64,000 bases of DNA from the NCBI RefSeq assembly GCF_023898315.1, contig NC_064621.1, positions 10,910,501 through 10,974,500 of the forward strand. The letters run 5' to 3'. The notes under the pieces were generated by a model. That model was not told the origin of the DNA. It saw only the letters and a program-made list of their open reading frames with translations, and did no database searches. Shown here piece by piece: positions 11,481 through 23,396 of the stretch (position 1 is the stretch's first letter; each line of letters starts with the position of its first letter). This DNA is from Schistocerca nitens. Lineage: Eukaryota; Arthropoda; Insecta; Orthoptera; Acrididae. The position numbers and the translations under genes were made by a program.

Positions 11481-12980
11481 TAATTCCGATGCAATTTCTG
11501 TGTTTCATCGTCAATGGGAAGGTCCATGGGATACAATAATCCCGCAGAGGTGCATCGGAATGTAAAACCGGTGACACAGGAAACGCTCAAAACATAGACA
11601 GTACTAAGACTCAGTCTTCCTGTACTTAAGTGGGCATTGTGTCTCTTATATTTAATTCCGATGAAATTTCTGTGTTTCATCGCCACTGTGAGGGTCCAGT
11701 GGATACTATAACCTGCAGAGGTGCATCGGAATGTAAAACTGGTGACACAGGAAACGCACAGAATATAGACCGTAAGAATACTCAGTTTTTTTGTACTTAA
11801 GTCGGCGTTGTGTCTCTTATATATAATTCCGATGCAATTTCTGTGTTTCATCGTCAATGGGAAGGTGCAAGGGATACAATAAACCTGCAGAGGTGCATCG
11901 GAATGTAAAACTGGTGACACAGGAAACGCTCAAAACATAGACAGTACTAAGACTCAGTCTTCCTGTACTTAACACTCCATTGTGTATCTTATATTTAATT
12001 CCGATGCAATTTCTGTGTTTGATCGTCACTGTGAAGGTCCAAGGGGTACAGTAAACTTGCAGAGGTGCATCGGAATGTAAAACTGGTGACACAGTAAACG
12101 CTCAAAGCATAGACAGTAGGAAGACTCAATCTTCCTGTACTTAGGTCGGCATTGTGTCTCTTATATTTAATTCCGATGCAATTTCTGTGTTTCATCGTCA
12201 ATGGGAAGGTCCAATGGATTCAGAAAACCTGCAGAGGTGCATCGGAATGTAAGACTGGTGACACAGGAAGCGCTCAAAACATAGAGAGTTCTAAGACTCA
12301 GTCTTCCTGTACTTAAGTCGGCATTGTGTCTCTTATATTTAATTCCGATGCAATTTCTGTGTTTCATCGTCAATGGGAAGGTCCAATGGATTCAGAAAAC
12401 CTGCAGAGGTGCATCGGAATGTAAAACTGGTGACACAGGAAACGCTAAAAACAAAGACAGTAGGAAGACTCAGTCTTCCTGTTCTTAACACGGCATTGTG
12501 TCTCTTATATTTAATTCCGATGCAATTTCTGTGTTTGATCGTCACTGTGAAGGTCCAGGGGATACAGTAAACTTGCAGAGGTGCGGCGGAATGTAAAACT
12601 GCTGACACAGTAAACGCTCAAAACATAGACATTAGGAAGACTCAGTCTTCCTGTACTTAAGTCGGCATTGTGTCTCTTATATTTAATTCCGATGCAATTT
12701 CTGTGTTTCATCGTCAATGGGAAGGTCCAAGGGTAAACAGTAAACCTGCAGAGGTGCATCTGAATGTAAAAGTGGTGACACAGGAAACGCTCAAAACATA
12801 GACAGTCGGATGACTCAGTCTTCCTGTTCTTAAGTCGGCATTGTTTCTCTAATACTTATTTCCGATGCAATTCCTGTGTTTCATCGTCAATGGGAAGGTC
12901 CAATGGATACAGTAAACCTGGAGAGGTGCATCGGAATTTAAAACTGGTGTCACAGGAAACGCTCAAAACATAGACAGTAG
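11481..12980. repeat. 16-monomer HOR, copy 4, partial and decaying
   Basis: About 8.7 monomers follow copy 3 at the same 2,744-bp offset. The first half is close to the others. From about 11960 differences accumulate, for example GACTCAG for GTCTCAG, an A-to-G change giving GGGGTACAG, and GTGCGGCGG near 12580. Alignment to the HOR fades near 12980, where the array passes into sequence like 1327-1980. Confidence 0.85.
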
Positions 12981-13549
12981 GAAGATTCAGTCTTCCTGTA
13001 CTTAAGTCGGCATTGTGAATCTTATATTTAATTCCGATGCAATCTCTGTGTTTCATCGTCAATGGGAAGGTCCAATGGATACAGTAAACCTGGAGAGGTG
13101 CATCGGAATGTAAAACTGGTGACACAGGAAACGCTCAAAACATATACAGTAGGAGGACTCAGTCTTCCTGTACTTAAGTCGGCATTGTGTCTCTTATACT
13201 TAATTCCCATGCAATTTCTGTGTTTCATCGTCAATGGGAAGGTCCAAGGGATACAGTAACCCTGCAGAGATGCATCGGAATGTAAGACTGGTGACACAGG
13301 AAACGCTCCAAAGATAGACAGTACTAAGACTCAGCCTCCCTGTACTTAAGTCGGCATTGTGTCTCTTATATTTAATTCCGATGCAATTTCGCCGTTTCAT
13401 CGCCAATGGGAAGGTCGAAGGGATACAGTAAACCTGCAAAGGTGCATCGGAATGTAAACCTGGTGACACAGGAAACGCTCAAAACATAGACCGTAAGAAG
13501 ACTCAGTCTTCCTGTACTTAAGTCGGCATTGTGTCTCTTATATTTAATT
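12981..13549. repeat. Segment matching 1327-1930
   Basis: About 3.3 monomers that carry AATTCCCATGC, CTGTACTTAAG with CAGCCTCCC, and TTTCGCCGTTTC, the same ordered rare variants as at 466-1930. The offset to the latter is about 11,665 bp. Confidence 0.8.
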
Positions 13550-14560
13550 CCGATGCAATTTCTGTGTTTCATCGTCAATGGGAAGGTCCAAGGGATACAA
13601 TAGACCCGCAGGGGTGCATCGGAATGTAAAACTGGTGACACAGGAAACGCTCAAAACATAGACACTATTAAGACTCAGTCTTCCTGTACTTAAGTCGGCC
13701 TTGTGTCTCTTATATTTAATTCCGATGAAATTTCTGTGTTTCATCGCCACTGTGAAGGTCCAGTGGATACTGTAAACCTGCAGAGGTGCATCGGAATGTA
13801 GAACTGGTGACACAGGAAACGCTCAAAATATAGACCGTAAGAATACTCAGTTTTCTTGTACTTACGTCGGCGTTGTGTCTCTTATATATAATTCCGATGC
13901 AATTTCAGTGTTCCATCGTCAATGGGAAGGTGCAAGGGATACAATAAACCTGCAGAGGTGCATCGGAATGTAAAACTGGTGATACAGGAAACGCTCAAAA
14001 TATAGACAGTACTAAGACTCAGTCTTCCTGTACTTAACACACCATTGTGTCTCTTATATTTAATTCCGATGCAATTTCTGTGTTTGATCGTCACTGTGAA
14101 GGTCCAAGGGATACAGTAAACTTGCAGAGGTGGATCGGAATGTAAAACTGGTGACACAGTAAACGCTCAAAGCATAGACAGTAGGAAGACTCAGTCTTCC
14201 TGTACTTAGGTCGGCATTGTGTCTCTTATATTTAATTCCGATGGAATTTCGGTGTTTCATCGTCAATGGGAAGGTCGAAGGGATACAGTAAACCTGCAGA
14301 GGTGCATCGTAATGTAAAACTGGTGACACAGGAAACGCTCAAAACAGAGACAGTAGGAACACTCAGTCTTCCTGTACTTAAGTCGGCATTGTGTCTCTTA
14401 TATTTAATTCCGATGCAATTTTTGTGTTTCATCGTCAATGGGAAGGTCCAAGGGATTCAGAAAACCTGCAGAGGTGCATCGGAATTTAAAACTGGTGACA
14501 CAGGAAACGCTAAAAACAAAGACAGTAGGAAGACTCAGTCTTCCTGTACTAAAGTCGGCA
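13550..14560. repeat. Old, diverged fragment of the 16-mer HOR
   Basis: About six monomers follow the same order as 3253-4260 (offset about 10,297 bp), including TATATATAATTCC, a GTTTGATCGTCACTGTG form and a CTAAAAACAAAGAC form. They have many more substitutions than the full copies. The offset is 12 monomers past copy 3 and not 16, so whole monomers have been lost between. Confidence 0.75.
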
Positions 14561-17202
14561 TTGTGTCTCTTATATTTAATTCCGATGCAATTTCTGTGTT
14601 TCATCGTCAATAGGAAGGTCCAAGGGATACAGTAAACCTGCAGAGGTGCATCGGAATGCAAAACTGATCACACAGGAAACGCTCAAAACATAGACTGTAG
14701 GAGGACTCAGTCTTCCTGTACTAAAGTCGGCATTGTGTCTCTTATACTTAATTCCCATGCAATTTCTGTGTTTCATCGTCAATGGGAAGGTCCAAGGGAT
14801 ACAGTAACCCTGCAGGGGTGCATCGGAATGTAAGACTGGTGACACATGAAACGCTCCAAACATAGACAGTACTAAGACTCAGCATCCCTGTACTTAAGTC
14901 GGCATTGTGTCTCTTATATTTAATTCCGATGCAATTTCGCCGTTTCATCGCCAATGGGAAGGTCGAAGGGATACAGTAAACCTGCAAGGTGCATCGGAAT
15001 GTAAACCTGGTGACACAGGAAACGCTCAAAACATAGACCGTAAGAAGACTCAGTCTTCCTGTACTTAAGTCGGCATTGTGTCTCTTATATTTAATTCCGA
15101 TGCAATTTCTGGGTTTCATCGTCAATAGGAAGGTCCAAGGGATACAGTAAACCTGCAGAGGTGCATCGGAATGCAAAACTGATCACACAGGAAACGCTAA
15201 AAACATAGACAGTAGGAAGACTCAGTCTTCCTGTACTTCAGTCGGCATTGTGTCTCTTATATTTAATACCGATGCAGTTTCTGTGTTTCATCGTCAATGG
15301 GAAGGTCCAATGGACACAGTAAACTTGCAGAGGTGCATCGGAATGTAAAACTGGTGACGCTGGAAACGCTCAAAACATAGACGATAGGAAGACTAAATCT
15401 TCCTGTACTTAAGTCGGCATTGTGTCTCTTATATTTAATTCCAATGCAATTTATGTGTTTCATCGTCAATGGGAAGGTCCAAGGTATACAGCAAACCCGC
15501 AGAGGTGCATCGGAATGCAAAACTGATCACACAGGAAACGCTCAAAACATAGACAGTGGGAAGACTCAGTCTTCCTGTACTTAAGTCAGCATTGTGTATC
15601 TTATATTTCAATCCGATGCAATTTCTGTGATTCATCGTCAATGGGAAGGTCCAATGGATACAGTAAACCTGCAGAGGTGCAACGGAATGTAAAACTGGTG
15701 AGACAGGAAACGCTCAAAACATAGAGAGTAGGAAGACTCAGTCTTCCTGTACTTAAGTCGGTATTGTGAATCTTATATTTAATTCCGATGCAATTTCTGT
15801 GTTTGATCGTCACTGTGAAGGTCCAAGGGATACAGTAAACTTGCAGAGGTGCGTCGGAATGTAAAACTGCTGACACAGTAAACGCTCAAAACATAGACAG
15901 TAGGAAGACTCAGTCTTCCTGTACTTAAGTCGGCATTGTGTCTCTTATATTTAATTCCGATGCAATTTCTGTGTTTCATCGTCAGTGGGAAGGTCCAAGG
16001 GATACAATAAACCTGCAGAGGTGCATCGGATAGTAAAACTGATGACACAGGAAACGCTCAAAACATAGACAGTACTAAGACTCAGTCTTCCTGTACTTAA
16101 GTCGGCATTTTGTCTCCTATATTTAATTCCGATGCAATTGCTGTGATTGATCGTCAATGGGAAGGTCCAAGGGATACAGTAAACCTGCAGAGGTGCATCG
16201 GAATGTAAAACTGGTGACACAGGAAACGCTCAAAGCATAGACAGTAGGAACACTCAGTCTTCCTGTACTTAAGTCGGCATTGTGTTTCCTATATTCCGAT
16301 GCAATTTCTGTATTTAATCGTCATTCGGAAGTCCCAAGGAATACAGCAAACCTGGAAAGGTGCATCGGAATGTAAAACTGGTGACACAGGAAACGCTCAA
16401 AACATAGACAGTAGGAAGACTCAGTCTTCCTGTACTTAAGTCGGCATTGTGTCTCTTATATTTAATTCCGATGCAATTTCTGTGTTTCTTCGTCAATGGG
16501 AAGGCACAAGGGATACAGTAAACCTGCAGAGATGCATCAGAATGTAAAACTGGTGAAACAGGAAACGCTAAAAAACATAAACAGTAGGATGACTCAGTCT
16601 CCCTGTTCTTAACACGGCATTGTGTCTCTTATATTTAAGTCCGATGCAATTTCTGTGTTTCATCGTCAATGGGAAGGTCCAAGGGTAGACAGTAAACCTG
16701 CAGAGGTGCATCTGAATGTAAAAGTGGTGACACAGGAAACGCTCAAAACATAGACAGGAGGATGACTCAGTCTTCCTGTTCTTAAGTCGGCATTGTGTAT
16801 CTAATATTTAATTCCGATGCAATTTCTGTATTTCGTCGTCGATGGGAAGAACCAATGGATACAGTAAACCTGCAGAGGTGCATCGGAATGCAAAACTGAT
16901 CACACAGGAAACGCTCAAAACATAGACAGTAGAAACACTCAGTCTTCCTGTACTTAAGTCGGCATTGTGTCTCTTATATTTAATTCCGATGCAATTTCTG
17001 TGTTTCATCGTCATTGGGAAGGTCCAAGGGATACAATAAACCCGCAGAGGTGCATCGGAATGTAAAACTGGTGACACAGGAAACGCTCAAAACATAGACA
17101 GTACTAAGACTCAGTCTTCCTGTACTTAAGTCGGCATTGTGTCTCTTATATTTAATTCCGATGAAATTTCTATGTTTCTTCGCCACTGTGAAAGTCCAGT
17201 GG
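14561..17202. repeat. Mixed diverged monomers
   Basis: About 15 monomers without a clean local period. Pieces recall the 16-mer HOR: 16808-17202 resembles 5820-6210. The part at 15263-15700 resembles 18014-18450 at an offset of about 2,751 bp. A 5-bp tail deletion like that of the 16-mer occurs near 16290. The CENP-B-like TTCG variant at 16831 is here. No non-satellite sequence is present. Confidence 0.8.
16831..16847 (+). other. CENP-B-box-like 17-mer with TTCG half (weak)
   Basis: TTTCGTCGTCGATGGGA aligns without gaps to the CENP-B box pattern NTTCGNNNNANNCGGGN. It matches 7 of the 9 essential positions, with differences at position 10 (C for A) and position 13 (T for C). The common monomer version, TTTCATCGTCAATGGGA, matches 6 of 9. 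The resemblance is suggestive but short enough to be chance. No binding is implied. Confidence 0.2.
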
Positions 17203-20200
17203 ATACAGTAAACCTGCAGAGGTGCATCGGAATGTAAAACTGGTGACACAGGAAACGCTCAAAATATAGACCGTAAGAATACTCAGTTTTCTTGTACTTA
17301 AGTCGGCGTTGTGTCTCTTATATTTAATTCCGATGCAATTTCTGTGTTTGATCGTCACTGTGAAGGTCCAAGGGATACAGTAAACTTGCAGAGTTGCATC
17401 GGAATGTAAAACTGGTGACACAGTAAACGCTCAAAACATAGACAGTAGGAAGACTCAGTCTTCCTGTACGTAAGTCGGCATTGTGTCTCTTATATTTAAT
17501 TCCGATGCAATTTCTGTGTTTCATCGTCAATGGGAAGGTCCAATGGATTCAGAAAACCTGCAAAGCTGCATCGGAATGTAAGACTGGTGACACAGGAAAC
17601 GCTAAAAAACAAAGACAGTAGGAAGACTCAGTCTTCCTGTTCTTAACACGGCATTGTGTCTCTTATATTTAATTCCGATGCAATTTCTGTGTTTGATCGT
17701 CACTGTAAAGGTCCAAGGGATACAGTAAACTTGCAGAGGTGCATCGGAATGTAAAACTGGTGACACAGTAAACGCTCAAAACATAGACAGTAGGAAGACT
17801 CAGTCTTCCTGTACTTAAGTCGGCATTGTGTCTCGTATATTTAATTCCGATGCAATTTCTGTGTTTCATCGTCAAAGGGAAGGTCCAAGGGTAAACAGTA
17901 AACCTGTAGAGGTGCATCTGAATTTAAAACTGGTGACACAGGAAACGCTCAAAACATAGACAGTAGGAAGACTCTGTCTTCCTGTACTTAAGTCGGCATT
18001 GTGTCTCTTATACTTAATTCCGATGCAATTTCTGTGTTTCATCGTCAATGGGAAGGTCCAATGGACACAGTAAACCTGAAGAGGTGCATCGGAATGTAAA
18101 ACTGGTGACGCTGGAAACGCTAAAAACATAGACAATAGGAAGACTAAATCTTCCTGTACTTAAGTCGGCATTGTGTCTCTTATATTTAATTCCAATGCTA
18201 TTTATGTGTTTCATCGTCAATGGGAAGGTCCAAGGGATACAGTAAACCTGCAGAGGTGCATCGGAATGCAAAACTGATCACACAGGAAACGCTCAAAACA
18301 TAGACAGTGGGAAGACTCAGTCTTCCTGTACTTAAGTCAGCATTGTGTATCTTATATTTCAATCCGAAGCAATTTCTGTGATTCATCGTCATTGGGAAGG
18401 TGCAATGGATACAGTAAACCTGTAGAGGTGCAACGGAATGTAAAACTGGTGACACAGGAAACGCTCAAATCATAGACAGTACGATAACTCAGTCTTCCTG
18501 TACTGAAGTCGGCATTGTGTCTCTTATATTTAATTCCGATGCAATTTCTGTGTTTCATCGTCAATGGCAACGTCCGAGGGATACAGTAAACCTGCAGAGG
18601 TGTATCGGAATGTAAAACTGGTGACACAGGAAACGCTCAAATCATAGACCGTAAGAAGACTCAGTTTTCTTGTACTTAAGTCGGCGTTGTGTCTCTTATA
18701 TTTAATTCCGATGCAATTTCTGTGTTTCATCGTCAATGGGAAGGTCAATGGATACAGTAAACCTGCTGAGGTGCATTGGAATGTAAAACCTGTGACACAG
18801 GAAACGCTCAAAACATAGACAGTACTAAGACTCAGCCTTCCTGTACTTAAGTCGGTATTGTGTCTCTTACATTTAATTCCGATGCAATTTCGGTATTTCA
18901 TCGTCAATGGGAAGGTCGAAGGGATACAGTAAAGCTGCAGAAGTGCATCGGAATGTAAAACTGGTGACACAGGAAACGCTCAAAACATAGACCGTAAGTA
19001 GACTCAGTCTTCCTGTACTTAAGTCAGCATTGTCTCTCTTATATTTAATTCCGATGCAATTTCTGTGTTTCATCGTCAATGGGAAGGTCCAATGGTCATA
19101 GTAAACCTGCAGAGGTGCATCGGAATGCAAAACTGATCACACAGGAAACGCTCAAAACATAGACAGTAGGAACACTCAGTCTTCCTGTACTTAAGTCGGC
19201 ATTGTGTCTCTTATAATTAATTCCGATGCAATTTCTGTGTTTTATCGTCAATGGGAAGGCCCAAGGGATACAGTAAACCTGCAGAGGTTAATCGGAATGT
19301 AAAACTGGTGACACAGGAAACGCTAAAAAACATAGACAGTAGGAAGACTCAGTCTTCCTGTTCTTAACACGGCATTGTGTCCCTTATATTTAATTCCGAT
19401 GCAATTTCTGTGTTTGATCGTGACTGTGAAGGTGCAAGGGATACAGTAAACTTGCAGAGGTGCATCGGAATGTAAAACTGGTGACACAGGAAACGCTCAA
19501 AACATAGACAGTAGGATGACTCAGTCTTCCTGTTCTTAAGTCGGCATTGTGTCTCTAATATTTAATTCCGATGCAATTTCTGTATTTCATCGTGAATGGG
19601 AAGGTCCAATGGATACAGTAAACCTCAATAGGTGCATCGTAATTTAAAACTGGTGACACAGGAAACGCTCAAAACATTGACCGTAGGAAGACTCAGTCTT
19701 CCTGTACTTAAGTCGCCATTGTGAATCTTATATTTAATTCCGATGCAATTTCTGTGTTTCATCGTCAATGGGAAGGTCCAATGGATAGAGTAAAGCTGCA
19801 GAGGTGCATCGGAATGTAAAACTGGTGACACAGGAAACGTTTAAAACATAGACATTACGAAGACTCAGTCTTCCTGTACTTAAGTCGCCATTGTGTCTCT
19901 TATATTTAATTCCGATGCAATTTCTGTATTTCATCGTCAATGGGAAGGTCCAATGGACACAGTAAACCTGCAGAGGTGCATCGGAATGCAAAACTGATCA
20001 CTCAGGAAACGCTCAAAACATAGACAGTAGGAACACTCAGTCTTCCTGTACTTAAGTCGGCATTGTGTCTCTTTTATTTAATTCCGATGCAATTTCTGTG
20101 TTTCATCGTCAATGGGAAGGTAAAATGGACACAGTAAACCTGCAGAGGTGCATCGGAATGTAAAACTGGTGACGCTGGAAACGCTCAAAACATAGACAGT

Positions 20201-23200
20201 AGGAAGACTAAATCTTCCTGTACTTATGTCGGCATTCTGTCTCTTATATTTAATTCCGATGCAATTTCTGTGTTTCATCGTCAATGGGAAGTTCCAAGGG
20301 ATACTGTAAACCTGCAGAGGTGCATCGGAATGCAAAACTGATCACACAGGAAATGCTCAAAACATAGAGAGTGGGAAGACTCAGTCTTCCTGTACTTACA
20401 TCAGCATCGTGTATCTTATATTACAATCCGATGCAATTTCTGTGATTCATCGTCAATGGGAAGGTCCGATGGATACAGTAAACCTGCAGAGGTGCAACGG
20501 AATGTAAAACAGGTGACACAGGAAACGCTCAAAGCATAGACAGTAGGAAGACTCAGTCTTCCTGTAGTTAAGTCGGCATTGTGTCTCTTATAATTAATTC
20601 CGATGCAATTTCTGTGTTTCATCGTCAATGGGAAGGCCCAAGGGATACAGAAAACCTGCAGAGGTGCATCGGAATGTAAAACTGGTGACACAGGAAACGC
20701 TAAAAAACATAGACACTAGGAAGACTCAGTCTTTCTGTTCTTAACACGGCATTGTGTCCCTTATATTTAATTCCGATGCAATTTCTGTGTATGATCGTGA
20801 CTGTGAAGGTGCAAGGGATACAGTAAACTTGCAGAGGTGCATCGGAATGTAAAACTGGTGACGCAGGAAACGCTCAAAACATTGACAGTAGGATGACTCA
20901 GTCTTCCTGTTCTTAAGTCGGCATTGTGTCTCTAATATTTATTTCCGATGCAATTTCTGTATTTCATCGTCAATGGGAAGGTCCAATGGATACATTAAAC
21001 CTGGAGAGGTGCATCGGAATTTAAAACTGGTGACACAGGAAACGCTCAAAACATTGACCGTAGGAAGACTCAGTCTTCCTGTACTTAAGTCGCCATTGTG
21101 AATCTTATATTTAATTCCGATGCAATTTCTGTGTTTCATCGTCAATGGGAAGGTCCAAGGGATACAGTAAACCTGCAGAGGTGCATCGGAATGTAAGACT
21201 GGTGACACAGGAAACGCTCAAAACATAGACCGTAAGAAGACTCAGTTTTCTTGTAGTTAAGTCGGCGTTGTGTCTCTTATATTTAATTCCGATGCAATTT
21301 CTGTGTTTCATCGTCAATGGGAAGGTCAATGTATACAGTAAACCTGCTGACGCGCATTGGAATGTAAAACTGGTGACACAGGAAACGCTCAAAACATAGA
21401 CAGTACTAAGACTCAGCCTTCCTGTACTTAAGTCGGCATTGTGTCTCTTATATTTATTTCCGATGCAATTTCGGTGTTTCATCGTCAATGGGAAGGTCGA
21501 AGGGATACAGTAAACCTGCAGAGGTGCATCGGAATGTAAAACTGGTGACACAGGAAACGCTCAAAGCATAGACCGTAAGAAGACTCAGTCTTCCTGTACT
21601 TAAGTCGGCATTGTGTCTCTTATATTTAATTCCGATGCAATTTCTGTGCTTCATCGTCAACAGGAGATCCAAGGGATGCGCTAAACCTGCAGGGGTGCAT
21701 CGGAATGCATAACTGATCACACAGGAAACGCTCAAACATAGACAATAGGAGCACTCATTCTTCCTGTACTTATGTCGGCCTTGTGTCTCTTATATTTAAT
21801 TCCGATGCAATTTCTGTGTTTCATCGTCAATGGGAAGGTCCAATGGACACAGAAAACATGCAGAGGTGCATCGGAATGTAAAACTGGTGACGCTGGAAAC
21901 GCTCAAAACATAGACAGTAGGAAGACTAAATCTTCCTGTACTAATGTCGGCATTGTGTCCCTTATTTTTATTTCCGATGCAATTTCTGTGTTTCATCGTC
22001 AATGGGAAGGTCCAAGGGATACAGTAAACCTGCAGAGGTGCATCGGAATGCAAAACTCATCACACAAAAAATACTCAAAACATAGACAGTGGGAAGACTC
22101 AGTCTTCCTGTACTTACGTCAGCATTGTGTATCTTATATTTAATTCCGATGCAATTTCTGTGTTTCATCGTCAATGGCAACGTCCAAGGGATACAGTAAA
22201 CCTGCAGAAGTGTATCGGAATGTATAACTGGTGACACAGGAAACGCTCAAATCATAGACCGTAAGAAGACTCAGTTTTCTTGTACTTAAGTCTGCGTTGT
22301 GTCACTTATATTCAATTCCAATGCAATTTCTCTGTTTCATCGTCATTGGGAAGGTCCAATGTGTACAGTAAACCTGCAGAGGTGTATGGGAATGTAAAAC
22401 TGGTGACACAGGAAACGCTCAAAACATAGACAGTAGGAAGACTCAGTCTTCCTGTACTTAAGTCGGCATTATGTGTCTTATATTTAATTCCGATGCAATT
22501 TCTGTGTTTCTTCGTCAATGGGAAGGCACAAGGGATACAGTAAACCTGCAGAGGTGCATCGGAATGTAAAACTGGTGACACAGGAAACGCTAAAAAACAT
22601 AGACAGTAGGAAGACTCAGTCTTCCTGTTCTTAACACGGCATTGTGTCTCTTATAATTAATTCCGATGCAATTTCTGTGTTTGATCGTCACTATGAAGGT
22701 CCAAGGGATACAGTAAACTTGCAGAGGTGCATCGGAATGTAAAACTGGTGACACAGGAAACGCTCAAAACATAGACAGTTGGAAGACTCAGTCTTCCTGT
22801 ACTTAAGTCGGCATTGTGTCTCTTATATTTAATTCCGATGCAATTTCTGTGTTTCATCGTCAATGGGAAGGTCCAAGGGTAAACAGTAAACCTGCAGAGT
22901 TGCATCTGAATGTAAAAGTGGTGACACAGGAAACGCTCAAAACATAGACAGTAGGATGACTCAGTCTTCCTGTTCTTAAGTCGGCACTGTGTCTCTAATA
23001 TTTAATTCCGATGCAATTTCTGTGTTTCATCGTCAATGGGAAGGTCCAGGGGATACAGTAAACCTGCAGAGGTGCATCGGAATGTAAGACTGGTGACACA
23101 GGAAACGCTCAAAGCATAGACAGTACTAGGACTCAGTCTTCCTGTACTTATGTCGGCATTGTGTCTCTTATATTTAATTCCGATGCAACTTCTGTGTTTC

Positions 23201-23396
23201 ATCGTCAATGGGAAGGTCCAAGGGATACCGTAAACCTGCAGAGGTGCATCGAAATGTAAAACTGGTGACACAGGAAACGGACAAATCATAGACAGTAGGA
23301 AGACTCAGTCCACGTGTTCTTAAGTCGGCATTTTGTCTCTAATATTTAATTCCGATGCAATTTCTGTGTTTCATCGTCAATTGGAAGGTCGAAGGG
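17203..23396. repeat. ~36-monomer HOR, copy A (6.2 kb)
   Basis: This block matches 23397-29246 monomer by monomer, but the offset steps: 6,194 bp at 17.2-18.1 kb, 6,537 at 18.25-19.1 kb, 6,708 at 19.4-21.57 kb and 5,850 at 22.43-23.4 kb. The steps are close to whole multiples of 172, so the copies differ by gain or loss of entire monomers. Markers include CTGCAAAGCTGCATCGG, CTCAATAGGTGCATCG and GGGAAGGTAAAATGG. Confidence 0.85.
23311..23316. other. CACGTG palindrome in one monomer lineage (first of seven)
   Basis: A sublineage with GGAAACGGACAAATCATAG reads CAGTCCACGTGTTC where most units read CAGTCTTCCTGTAC. This creates CACGTG, the core of E-box and G-box sites, and breaks the short dyad. 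Other copies start at 29161, 32772, 36208, 37582, 41193 and 44629. Related units near 52531, 59071 and 63365 read CTCGTG. A regulatory role is not supported by context. Confidence 0.6.
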
